A stretch of 40,178 nt of DNA from Lachnospiraceae bacterium (GTDB taxonomy: Bacteria; Bacillota; Clostridia; Lachnospirales; Lachnospiraceae). A program made the translations under genes and the position numbers. The stretch is from assembly GCA_017479935.1 (NCBI GenBank), contig JAFVBO010000112.1:1-40178 (forward strand), given 5' to 3'. Shown in pieces: positions 32,808-40,178 of the stretch. Each line of letters opens with the position of its first letter. Position 1 is the stretch's first letter. Below the pieces are notes generated by a model that saw nothing but the letters and a program-made list of their open reading frames with translations, was not told the DNA's origin and searched no databases.

Positions 32808-35741
32808 TTACTGTTCCTCTTTTTTCTTTTTAAAGGTGTTTACGAGAAGCAGGATCTGCCAGATTGCCAGAAGCGCTGCTGCAATAATGGTGCCCGTAGA
32901 CAGCATCGTCTTCCAGGCCGGCGTGCCGACCGCCTTCTCGTAATTGGCCTCTTCATACGCACGGGAGTTCACAACGACGTAAAGGATGCGGCGGGCCGCC
33001 TTTCTCATAGCCTGCTGAGCTCCATTGGTCGTCGTGAAGCGCACGTCATTGGTTTCCGTCGGGTAGTTGACCAGCATGAGATCCGTGCCGTTACGGATGG
33101 CCTGATCCGCGCTCTGATATCCATATACGCCAAAATAGTCAGTCTCTACAAAGCCTTCAAAGCCCCACTCATCGCGAAGCACGGTCTCGCAAAGCTCCGC
33201 GCAGCCACTGGCCCAGCGGTTTCCGACATAGTTGAAGGAAGACATCACAGCCAGACAGTTAGCTTCCTTGACAGACATCTCAAATGGCTTTAAGTAGATT
33301 TCGCGGATTGCTTGCTCGGTCGACCAGGTGCACAGCATAGCCGTACGGTTGCCTTCTTGGTCATTTAAGGCAAAGTGCTTCATGTACGCATACACGCCAT
33401 GGCTCTGAGAACCGGCAATAGCATTGGCAGCCATAAAGCCGGACAGCACGCCATCTTCCGAATAGTACTCAAAGTTACGGCCTGCGAAAGCAGTACGATG
33501 AATGTTCATCGCTGGTCCGTACCAACCGGAGGTATTCATTTCGTTGCCCATCTTGCCGATGCTGTCGCCAAAGCTATACGCCAGCTGCTTGGACCAGGTC
33601 GCGGCAATCAAGGTAGCGGCCAGGAAGCCGACGGAACCAACGCCGGTAAAGTTATTGTTGATGGAAGCCGGGCCATCATTGTCATTGGTTCTGACCTTTT
33701 CGATGGATTCCAGCGCGGCCGTCTGATAGCCGCCCAGAGAGATTAACGCGTTAAAGTCCGCCAGGCTCATCGAATCCAGCAGCTCGTCCCACTTCGGATT
33801 ATCGGCGGCAAGACCGCGCAGATCTTTCAGCTTCAGACTGGTTGCCACGCCCGTCTTCACCGCTTCCGCGTTCGGGTTTTCATCCATGGCCGTCGCTTCC
33901 GCCGTCAGATAGTTGGACACATTGTAGAAGGTAGCCTTGGATTCTGCCGGCATCTCGTAGCTGGCCGGAGCAGCCGTCGCCTGCGCGTAGTTGGCAAATC
34001 CATCCTTACGGGACAGATAGGTCGCGTCGCCGCGGGCGAAATCAAACTGATTGACTGCCGCGATTTCATCGCTCTCTCTCTTATTGTCCTCTCCGTAGAC
34101 GATTTCCTCCGCCTGCTTATAGGTGCGGGAATCTAAAACGGTATGAGAGTCGCTGTTGATGGAAAGAATGTAATCGCCGGCTTCCAGCACATAAGATCCC
34201 TTGCCCAGATCGTCATAGGCAGCCAGATTCTCTAACGGGATAGTAAACGAAATGGTCTCGGATGCGCCGGCAGCCAGTTCCGCTGTCTTTGCGAAATCAA
34301 CCAGATTAGCGCTTGCCTTTTCGATGCCGCCGTTGGTGTAAGGCGGGTTCACATACACTTCCACGACGTCCTTGCCGGCCACAGCGCCGGTATTCTTCAC
34401 GGTTACGTCAAAGATCAGCTTGCCGTCCTTTAAGGAAACGTCGCTCATGGACTGCTCGAACGTCGTATAAGAAAGACCGTATCCAAACGGATAGACCACT
34501 TCTTCCTCATAGTTGATCAGGCCTTCCGCGGCAGCCGTTTCATAGAACTTGTATCCGACATAAATGCCTTCCACATAGTTTACAAAGGTCGGAGTGGCGC
34601 CGGCCGGGTCAAACATGGTCGGAGTCGTCTTAAACTCATCCATGTTGGTATACTTATAACTTCCGAAGTTGTTCCACCAGGGAGCGTTCTTCATGCTGGT
34701 CACATAGGTATCCACCGTACGGCCGGAAGGATTGACAGCGCCGGAGATGACGCGGCCAAATCCGCGGAAACCGGACTGACCGGTGCCCGGGCAGAGAACA
34801 ACGCTCTTGATCTGAGGATAATCCTTGACAAAGCCAAGTTCAAACGCGTTGGCACCGTTATAAACCAGGACGACCTTCTCAAAGTTTTCGCAGACCAGCT
34901 TGATCATACTCTCTTCCTGATTGGTCAGCTGCAGGAAATGGTCACCCTCATCCCAGTCAGCCCCTTCGTTCAGGGATTCGTCATAGCTGCCCGCGTAGTA
35001 GCCGGCGCCCTGCGCATCGGATGCCCATGTACCGTTCACAACAGCCGTCATATCGGTCGGAAGGTCCGCTCCTTCGCCGCCGACACGGGTGATTACGATC
35101 ATGGCCGTATCGGAAAATGCCTTGGCATTGCTCATCAGCGTATCCGTATAGGCGGATGCGGCCGGCTCCGGAATGGTCCAGTCCTGCGTCCACATCATGA
35201 CGCCCGGACGGTCTGCTTTATAATTCACATAAAACTGGCTCAGCTCCGTATTGGTTTCAATGCCTGCTTCGTTTAAACCCTGCAGGATATCCACCGTGGG
35301 ATATGCCGTATTCAATGCGCCGGATCCGGTGCCGCCATAGCAAGGATTGGTGGATGCCCAGCCAAACACGTTCAGTTTACTGCCGCTTGCAAGCGGGAGC
35401 AGTCCGTCGTTTTCAGCCAGCACAACGCCTTCTTCCGTGATGGCGCTGACCAGGTCAGTGGCTTCCGCCGTTGTTTCTTCGCTTAAATAAGACGTCACGC
35501 TGACAAGGTCAAGCATGGTGCTCATGGGGCCCGTCAGGATCTGATTAACCAGAACGATCAGAGCGGCAAAGAACGCAATCCAGGCTTCCCCGCGAAGCAG
35601 ATGTCTGGACGATTTTTTTTTCAGTTTTCCGGCGACAATCGTGATGATAATGGCAAGGGCCAGGCATACGCCAATGGCAATCAGCTGTGTCTGCATGCTT
35701 TGCAGAACTCTTACCACATCATCCATGTTGATATTCAGCAT
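32808..35741 (-). CDS. Membrane-anchored GH3 glycoside hydrolase (domain-swapped)
   Basis: This 977-residue GH3 enzyme has the same build as the one at the left edge: hydrophobic helices at about 16-34 and 48-66, the GH3 C-domain first (YGGTGSGALN), fibronectin-like segment, then the catalytic barrel with RNFEYYSEDG, MKHFALNDQE and the likely nucleophile Asp near residue 868 in GFVETDYF, and a last transmembrane helix at about 948-968 followed by a Lys/Glu tail. It is therefore displayed outside and tethered at both ends. AGGAAGGAGA precedes the ATG. It follows the A-B repeat protein gene by 112 bases. Probably beta-glucosidase or beta-xylosidase; substrate unproven. Confidence 0.92.
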   Translation of the reverse strand: MLNINMDDVVRVLQSMQTQLIAIGVCLALAIIITIVAGKLKKKSSRHLLRGEAWIAFFAALIVLVNQILTGPMSTMLDLVSVTSYLSEETTAEATDLVSAITEEGVVLAENDGLLPLASGSKLNVFGWASTNPCYGGTGSGALNTAYPTVDILQGLNEAGIETNTELSQFYVNYKADRPGVMMWTQDWTIPEPAASAYTDTLMSNAKAFSDTAMIVITRVGGEGADLPTDMTAVVNGTWASDAQGAGYYAGSYDESLNEGADWDEGDHFLQLTNQEESMIKLVCENFEKVVLVYNGANAFELGFVKDYPQIKSVVLCPGTGQSGFRGFGRVISGAVNPSGRTVDTYVTSMKNAPWWNNFGSYKYTNMDEFKTTPTMFDPAGATPTFVNYVEGIYVGYKFYETAAAEGLINYEEEVVYPFGYGLSYTTFEQSMSDVSLKDGKLIFDVTVKNTGAVAGKDVVEVYVNPPYTNGGIEKASANLVDFAKTAELAAGASETISFTIPLENLAAYDDLGKGSYVLEAGDYILSINSDSHTVLDSRTYKQAEEIVYGEDNKRESDEIAAVNQFDFARGDATYLSRKDGFANYAQATAAPASYEMPAESKATFYNVSNYLTAEATAMDENPNAEAVKTGVATSLKLKDLRGLAADNPKWDELLDSMSLADFNALISLGGYQTAALESIEKVRTNDNDGPASINNNFTGVGSVGFLAATLIAATWSKQLAYSFGDSIGKMGNEMNTSGWYGPAMNIHRTAFAGRNFEYYSEDGVLSGFMAANAIAGSQSHGVYAYMKHFALNDQEGNRTAMLCTWSTEQAIREIYLKPFEMSVKEANCLAVMSSFNYVGNRWASGCAELCETVLRDEWGFEGFVETDYFGVYGYQSADQAIRNGTDLMLVNYPTETNDVRFTTTNGAQQAMRKAARRILYVVVNSRAYEEANYEKAVGTPAWKTMLSTGTIIAAALLAIWQILLLVNTFKKKKEEQ

Positions 35742-35760
35742 TTTTTCTCCTTCCTGTTAT

Positions 35761-35831
35761 GGATGAAAGCATCCGGGCCGTTGCACTATACTCCGCTTTC
35801 ATCCGTGGTGGTGCAGCGCGCCTGCGCTGCA
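35761..35831. other. Two perfect hairpins between repeat-protein and GH3 genes
   Basis: GGATGAAAGC (35761-35770) pairs with GCTTTCATCC (35795-35804), and TGCAGCGC (35812-35819) with GCGCTGCA (35824-35831). They fill the gap between the two genes, like the stem-loops between the left GH3 genes. Confidence 0.6.
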
Positions 35832-35853
35832 TGGGGTTTTTGAAACAGGTCTT

Positions 35854-37827
35854 TTATGGTGCCTTCGTTTCTGCTTCCGTGGCGGATGTTTCTTCTTCCC
35901 CGGCGGATGCCTCTTTCTCCGCTGCGTCTTCGGGCATCATAGCCTTGGCTGCTTCTTTGCCCTCCGTCGTCATAAGGATTCCCGTTTCACCATCAAGCAC
36001 CAGCGGATCCGCATGGGATACGATAGCCGCACAGCCTTCTGCGTCATAGAAGAAAATCGTTTTTTCATCAAAAGCCGTAATGGCCAGAACCGCTCCCTCC
36101 GCCAGATCGGACAGATACTTTTCGTCTCCTAAGACGGCGCCCTTTTTGATGGCTTCGATTTCCTCCGCGGTATACGCCTCCGTGGTAAGAGGGTTCACGA
36201 TCCCTTCCAGACCAAAATACGCTTCGCTGTAGTACACGGTTCCGATGTTCAGGTCCTCGCTTCCCACCGTGATCGCGCCATACGCCCAGTTCTTTAACGC
36301 CGGGGAGGCGATCTGTCCTGTCAGCACGCCAGTTTCCTTATCCAGCATCAGGGCGTCGGCATGTGACACAATCGCGTTCGCGTTTTCCGCGTCGTACCAG
36401 AAAGCTTCCTCGCCGCCAAACGGCAGGATCCCGATGACCGCTGCTTCCGGAGCTTTTGCCTCTGTGGCTGCCTTGGCCAGGTCCGCGATCTCGTCCTTGG
36501 CGTAAGGCGCCAGCGTGACCGGGCTGATCCGCTCGTCCTTCTCGCCAAAATAGCTGTCCAGGTAGCAGACGGTGTCGATACCCAAAGGTTCGCTCTTAAG
36601 AGGAAGAGCAAAATAAACCTTGCGATCTTTCGCTTCCGCCTCGGTAATCGGAGACGCCACGGCGCCGGTCAGACTTCCGGTTTCTCCGTCAAGCACCAGC
36701 GGATCCGAATGAGATACGATGGTCGCGCAGCTTTCTGCGTCATAGAAGAAAATCGTTTTCTCGTCATAGGTCGCGATGGCTAATACCGCTTCTTCCGGTA
36801 AACCGGCAAGGTATTTTTCGGCCCCCACAACGGCACCCTTTTTGATCGTTTCCAGCTCCTCTTCGGTATACGCCTTTAAGGTAATCGGATTGAGGATCCC
36901 TTCCAGGCCAAAGTACGCTTCGCTGTAGTACACGGTTCCGATGTTCAGGTCCTCGCTTCCCACGGTGATCGCGCCATATGCCCAGTTCTTTAACGCCGGG
37001 GAGGCGATCTCGCCTGTCAGCACGCCGGTTTCCTTATCCAGCATCAGGGCGTCGGCATGTGACACAATTGCGTTTGCGTTTTCCGCGTCGTACCAGAAAG
37101 CTTCCTCACCGCCAAACGGCAGGATCCCAATGAGCGCTGCTTCCGGAGCTTTGGCCTCTGTGGCTGCCTTGGCCAGGTCCGCGATCTCGTCCTTGGTGTA
37201 AGGCGCCAGCGTGACCGGGCTGATCCGCTCGTCCTTCTCGCCAAAGTAGCTGTCCAGATAACAGACGGTTTCGATGCCCAAAAGCTCGCTCTTAAGAGGA
37301 AGAGCAAAATAAACCTTGCGATCCTTCGCCTCCGCCTCGGTAATCGGAGACGCCACGGCGCCGGTCAGACTTCCGGTTTCTCCGTCAAGCACCAGCGGAT
37401 CCGCGTGCGAGAAAATCGCGGCTGCCCGCTCCGCGTCATACCAGAAAACGGTGTCGCTGCCAAAAGCGGAGATCCCGATGAACGCATCTTCCGGAGCCGG
37501 AATATATCCTTCTCCTTCTCCCTCGCAAATCGTCTTCAGTTCCTCTTCCGTGTACGGCGCAACGGTAAGAGGATTGAGATAGCCCCCCTCTTTTGCGGCT
37601 TCATAGTAGGCCTCTGTGTAATACACGCTTCCGATTCCAAGAGCTTCGCTGTCCAGCGTGATGCCGGCATAGGCCCAGAAATCGTCTTCTTCCTGAACCG
37701 CTTCCACAGCAATCTCCGCATCCGGCTCCTTGGTCGCTTCTTCCGCCATAACCGGCAGTACGGCTGATGTAAGAAGCAGGGACGCAGCCGCTGCGAAAGC
37801 CATCAGGCTCTTTTCCATTCTTCTCAT
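35854..37827 (-). CDS. Secreted A-B-A-B-A repeat protein of unknown family
   Basis: This 657-residue protein has a signal peptide (MRRMEKSLMAFAAAASLLLT, cleavage near VMAEE). AAAGGAG 6 bases before 37827 decides the start over an ATG at 37857. After a short acidic segment there are five related units of about 115 residues in alternating types. Type A begins YGAITVGSEDLNIGTVYYSE; type B begins YFALPLKSELLGIETVCYLD. Each unit carries FWYDAE or FFYDAE, then SHADPLVLD or a variant and a turn DGETG. The tail is Glu/Ala/Thr-rich without an anchor. I recognise no family. It sits directly upstream of a GH3 gene and divergent from a LysR gene, so a carbohydrate-binding or wall-associated helper is possible. 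Confidence 0.8.
   Translation of the reverse strand: MRRMEKSLMAFAAAASLLLTSAVLPVMAEEATKEPDAEIAVEAVQEEDDFWAYAGITLDSEALGIGSVYYTEAYYEAAKEGGYLNPLTVAPYTEEELKTICEGEGEGYIPAPEDAFIGISAFGSDTVFWYDAERAAAIFSHADPLVLDGETGSLTGAVASPITEAEAKDRKVYFALPLKSELLGIETVCYLDSYFGEKDERISPVTLAPYTKDEIADLAKAATEAKAPEAALIGILPFGGEEAFWYDAENANAIVSHADALMLDKETGVLTGEIASPALKNWAYGAITVGSEDLNIGTVYYSEAYFGLEGILNPITLKAYTEEELETIKKGAVVGAEKYLAGLPEEAVLAIATYDEKTIFFYDAESCATIVSHSDPLVLDGETGSLTGAVASPITEAEAKDRKVYFALPLKSEPLGIDTVCYLDSYFGEKDERISPVTLAPYAKDEIADLAKAATEAKAPEAAVIGILPFGGEEAFWYDAENANAIVSHADALMLDKETGVLTGQIASPALKNWAYGAITVGSEDLNIGTVYYSEAYFGLEGIVNPLTTEAYTAEEIEAIKKGAVLGDEKYLSDLAEGAVLAITAFDEKTIFFYDAEGCAAIVSHADPLVLDGETGILMTTEGKEAAKAMMPEDAAEKEASAGEEETSATEAETKAP
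36196..37406. repeat. Two near-identical ~515-bp direct repeats, 696 bp apart
   Basis: 36196-36710 and 36892-37406 match almost base for base with a constant offset of 696 (232 codons), covering part of an A unit and a whole B unit. The high DNA identity points to a recent duplication or ongoing gene conversion. Confidence 0.8.
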
Positions 37828-37915
37828 GACGTTTCTCCTTTCTCTTCTTTGACACAATATTTGCCCGTTACTGCTCCATGAGCAGCAAAAAAACAGGGGT
37901 TACTGCTGTCAGTGG

Positions 37916-37924
37916 ATTGTAACA
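37916..37924 (-). promoter_or_regulatory. Candidate extended -10 for the repeat-protein/GH3 operon
   Basis: TGTTACAAT on the minus strand (extended -10, TACAAT) lies 89 bases before the repeat-protein start. No good -35 is seen at 16-18 bases, which fits activation by the divergent LysR protein. Confidence 0.4.
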
Positions 37925-38028
37925 CACAAAGCTATCATTAAAAATGTACCATAAAAGGACTTTTCTGTGAAACAACAACATGTTATCATTAATAGGCAAT
38001 CGTAATGAATACCTGCCAAGCGACACCC

Positions 38029-38098
38029 TGTCCTGTGATCAGGACACAGGCGGGCCGTCCCGCCTGTGGTCAAGCCACAGGAAGGACGGCCCGCCTGT
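38029..38098. repeat. Nested REP-like hairpins before the LysR gene
   Basis: TGTCCTG (38029-38035) pairs with CAGGACA (38040-38046). Next, a perfect 15-bp stem ACAGGCGGGCCGTCC (38046-38060) with 38084-38098 encloses a 7-bp hairpin CCTGTGG/CCACAGG (38063-38081). It ends 22 bases before the LysR start codon, so it lies in the leader or promoter. Confidence 0.75.
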
Positions 38099-38119
38099 CA
38101 GACAGAAAGGAAAACGCTT

Positions 38120-39049
38120 ATGAACACGACCCAGTTGGAATGCTTCGCCTCTCTGGCCCGTACGCTGAACTTCCGAAAAACCGCAGATGCCCTTAACCTT
38201 ACCCAGCCCGCCGTTTCCAAGCTGATCCAGTCTCTGGAAAACGAGCTGGGAACCAGCCTGTTTCAGCGAAACACACGGTCGGTTTCCTTAACGATGGCCG
38301 GAAGCGAATTTCTAAAAGAAGCCTCCACCATGCTCCATTCCTATTACCAGTCTTTGCAAATCATCCATAAATACAAGCATATAAGCCGGCCTGTCCTTCG
38401 GATTGGATATCTGGACCCCCAACTGCTTCCGCAGATAGGTCTCCTGCTTCGGCAGGTTATCCAGACCAAACCGGATCTGATGCCGGAACTGGTGCAAAAC
38501 CAGACAGACGCCAACCTTCATCTTCTCCTCCACAATCAGCTGGATCTGGTTCTGGGCATGAAGGATGAGCATTTTTCCGATGAGCAGGTATCATTTACCC
38601 GTTTGCACGAGGATTCCTTTGTCTGTATTTTTCCAGAAGACCATCCGCTGGCTCTTTTGAAAGGCCAGGATGCCCTCTCTTCTTCTCAGCTCTGGCCGTT
38701 CCGCCAGATCATTACGTTGCCCGCTTATCTGACCGCGATCTATCCTTCCCGGGGCAGAAGCCTTGTACCAGTCAATGATGATCTGGACAATCTTTCCTGC
38801 CGCAATGTACGGGAGGCCTATGCTCTTTTACATGTCACCTCCGCGTTTGCTCTCGTGCCGGAACATCTGGCCCTGCCCGAGGCCGGTCTGGTCATTGTTC
38901 CTTGGAAGGAGTCGCCGCACTCTGCCTTTGGCTTTTATCAGCTTCGCGATCAGCCCGGAAAGAAGAATCAGGCTCTGCATGCCTTCGTGCAGGCAGCCAA
39001 AACCCTGGCTCTGACCGCGTTTCCTTACTCCCCGATGCAGACACGATAA
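38120..39049 (+). CDS. LysR-type transcriptional regulator
   Basis: This 309-residue regulator has the LysR N-terminal winged helix-turn-helix (MNTTQLECFASLARTLNFRK, AADALNLTQPAVSKLIQSLE-like, LFQRNTRSVSLT) and a substrate-binding effector domain from about residue 90 (RIGYLDPQLL, DLVLGMKDEHF, DSFVCIFPEDHPLA). AGAAAGG before 38120 decides the start; a longer frame begins at 38066. It is the only convincing plus-strand gene and is divergent from the repeat-protein/GH3 operon, the usual arrangement for a LysR regulator and its target. The effector is unknown. Confidence 0.93.
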   Translation: MNTTQLECFASLARTLNFRKTADALNLTQPAVSKLIQSLENELGTSLFQRNTRSVSLTMAGSEFLKEASTMLHSYYQSLQIIHKYKHISRPVLRIGYLDPQLLPQIGLLLRQVIQTKPDLMPELVQNQTDANLHLLLHNQLDLVLGMKDEHFSDEQVSFTRLHEDSFVCIFPEDHPLALLKGQDALSSSQLWPFRQIITLPAYLTAIYPSRGRSLVPVNDDLDNLSCRNVREAYALLHVTSAFALVPEHLALPEAGLVIVPWKESPHSAFGFYQLRDQPGKKNQALHAFVQAAKTLALTAFPYSPMQTR

Positions 39050-39091
39050 GCGAATCCGTGAGCCGTTTCTACTGGGCACCACCCCGCTACC

Positions 39092-39751
39092 TTAGGCTTC
39101 CCGTTCGGACCCAGAGACGGACGGAAAAAGAATGGTAAGCGTATACAGGTTGTTGGACGTTCCGATTTCCATACTGCCATCATACTTTTCCACAATGTGA
39201 CGGATGGAACGGGTCCCGATTCCATGGTTAGAGCCCCCCTTGGTGGAAATCGGAAGCCCGTTTGCCATTTCCGGCTGAACGGAACAGTAGTTTTCCACTA
39301 CAATATGCGTACAGCCAAGAACGTTTTTCACCGAAAGCGAGATGGAACGATTGGGGGACTCCTCCTTCAACTCGGCTTCCAAGGCGTTGTCCAGAGCGTT
39401 TCCAAACAGAGAATACACGTCGGACGGATTCATCCATCTCAAAGCCTCAGCGTTGATCATGTAGCTGACGTCTACCCCCTTTGCCCCGGCATAAAGCAGC
39501 TTTTCGCTTAACAGTGCGTCTAACGCCGTGTTTCCGGTAGGAACCAGGTTGTCGTATACATTGACGGCGGATTCCACTTCCCGGAAAAACTGTTCATGTT
39601 CCTCCAGATGGTTTTCCTTCTTGTACTGATCAATGTGATAGCGCAGATCATGGCTTTTCATATTGATGATATCTTCCGCAATATCCTCCTGTTCCTCTCC
39701 TGTCACCGGAGGGGGTATCTTCTCCCACCCGGTAACATCTGCAGATTTCAT
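39092..39751 (-). CDS. Truncated GHKL histidine kinase
   Basis: This 219-residue frame contains the kinase core of an AgrC-like sensor: phosphoacceptor segment MKSHDLRYHID near residue 35, N-box VYSLFGNALDNALEAEL and G-box NHGIGTRSIRHIVEKYDG. The N-terminal membrane sensor of about 200 residues, present in the kinase at 8991-10268, is missing. The frame is open upstream of the ATG to an in-frame TAA at 39842, encoding a Lys/Arg-rich stretch that does not look like a sensor. No response regulator follows. It is probably a remnant cut off by insertion or recombination with the Cys-rich gene copy next to it. It converges with the LysR gene with a 42-base gap. Confidence 0.75.
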   Translation of the reverse strand: MKSADVTGWEKIPPPVTGEEQEDIAEDIINMKSHDLRYHIDQYKKENHLEEHEQFFREVESAVNVYDNLVPTGNTALDALLSEKLLYAGAKGVDVSYMINAEALRWMNPSDVYSLFGNALDNALEAELKEESPNRSISLSVKNVLGCTHIVVENYCSVQPEMANGLPISTKGGSNHGIGTRSIRHIVEKYDGSMEIGTSNNLYTLTILFPSVSGSEREA

Positions 39752-39841
39752 CCTCGAAAAGAGCTTCCTGGCATAGCTCCCTGACCGTCTTTTTTTCAGA
39801 AGGCGCTTTCTGATTACGTTTTTCCTTCCCTCCGCCTTTTT

Positions 39842-40178
39842 TTAACCTCCTTCCTCCTGCCTCTCCGAAGGTCTCGTTGACATGATACGGTATAACTCGG
39901 TGTCCTGCGGGAAGTGGTCAACAAATGGCAGGATGACGTTCCCGTAAAAAAGGAGGCCTTCCCCTTCCTTTTCCATGCCATCCTTCTTTTCCGGGATGTC
40001 TTTTTCCTTCATGAAAGCTCTTTGGGGATCAGATGCCGACTTTTTCTTCGGAATGATCCTTTCCTCAGATAGGGGGTTGCCGCGAAAGACAGCTTTGCTG
40101 TTTTTTCCCAGAGGACAGACGGAGTAAAGACATTTCCGATACCGAAAATCAGGCTGATAAAACATGCAGTTTCTGCAC
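39842..40178 (-). CDS. Second copy of Cys-rich gene, partial at window edge
   Basis: The open frame runs off the right edge. Its first part (CMFYQPDFRYRKCLYSVCPL, SEERIIPKKKSASDPQRAF) is nearly identical to the 104-residue Cys-rich protein encoded at 31507-31821. The DNA match covers 39967-40178 against 31524-31735 at about 96%. The C-terminus differs: instead of ending at a repA start it continues with EGLLFYGNVILPFVDHFPQD to EEGG. It is therefore a chimeric end, followed by the truncated kinase rather than repA. It probably marks a second, rearranged copy of the same type of element. Confidence 0.7.
   Translation of the reverse strand, partial: CRNCMFYQPDFRYRKCLYSVCPLGKNSKAVFRGNPLSEERIIPKKKSASDPQRAFMKEKDIPEKKDGMEKEGEGLLFYGNVILPFVDHFPQDTELYRIMSTRPSERQEEGG

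Noticed and set aside
37865-37895. Terminator hairpin CTGCTC/GAGCAG near 37871-37885
   Set aside because: The T-run lies on the wrong side of the stem for the minus strand, and no gene ends there on the plus strand.

Overview
The window looks like a gut Firmicute of the Lachnospiraceae type. The grounds are domain-swapped (C-domain-first) GH3 glycosidases, AgrC/LytTR two-component signalling, a RepA_N replicon with PcfB/PcfC-like conjugation genes, VaFE/Cna_B adhesins, and clean AGGAGG-type ribosome sites. Nearly every gene lies on the minus strand; the only convincing plus-strand gene is a LysR regulator. No rRNA, complete tRNA, CRISPR array or transposase gene was found.

Left block (1-11,400): a REP-like repeat array, a membrane-anchored GH3 enzyme, an InlB/Ig/CBM-like lipoprotein, a secreted 1,212-residue GH3 enzyme, and an AgrC/LytTR two-component pair. 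The pair's own promoter and the gap before the large GH3 gene share a 14-bp sequence and carry 8-bp direct repeats about 21 bp apart. This is the spacing expected of LytTR operators, so the pair probably autoregulates and controls the GH3 cluster. The intergenic gaps hold unusually elaborate stem-loops. A 200-bp imperfect palindrome (11,130-11,329) closes the block.

Middle block (11,400-32,600): a mobile, plasmid- or ICE-derived module. In transcription order (right to left) it holds two small Cys-rich proteins, RepA with an apparent internal origin (three tandem iterons and two perfect DnaA boxes), ParA, ParB, a small charged protein, a DUF5688 protein, a DUF3789-like membrane peptide, PcfB, a TraG/VirD4 coupling ATPase, a giant VaFE adhesin, a repeat-tail surface protein, a class B sortase split by a frameshift, a paralogous EP-rich surface protein and a small hypothetical protein. 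Its right side ends at a 41-bp fragment of tRNA-Arg(CCU) followed by a strong terminator, which looks like an attachment-site scar. Relaxase, VirB4/VirB6 and integrase genes are absent from the window.

Right block (32,600-40,178): a third GH3 enzyme with membrane anchors at both ends, a secreted protein with A-B-A-B-A repeats of an unrecognised type, a divergent LysR regulator, and a histidine kinase lacking its sensor domain. At the edge is a second copy (about 96% identical) of the Cys-rich gene that precedes repA, so another related element probably lies or lay just to the right.

In overview, a polysaccharide- or oligosaccharide-degrading locus with its own regulators is adjacent to or interrupted by a partial conjugative element whose cargo is a cell-surface adhesion system.
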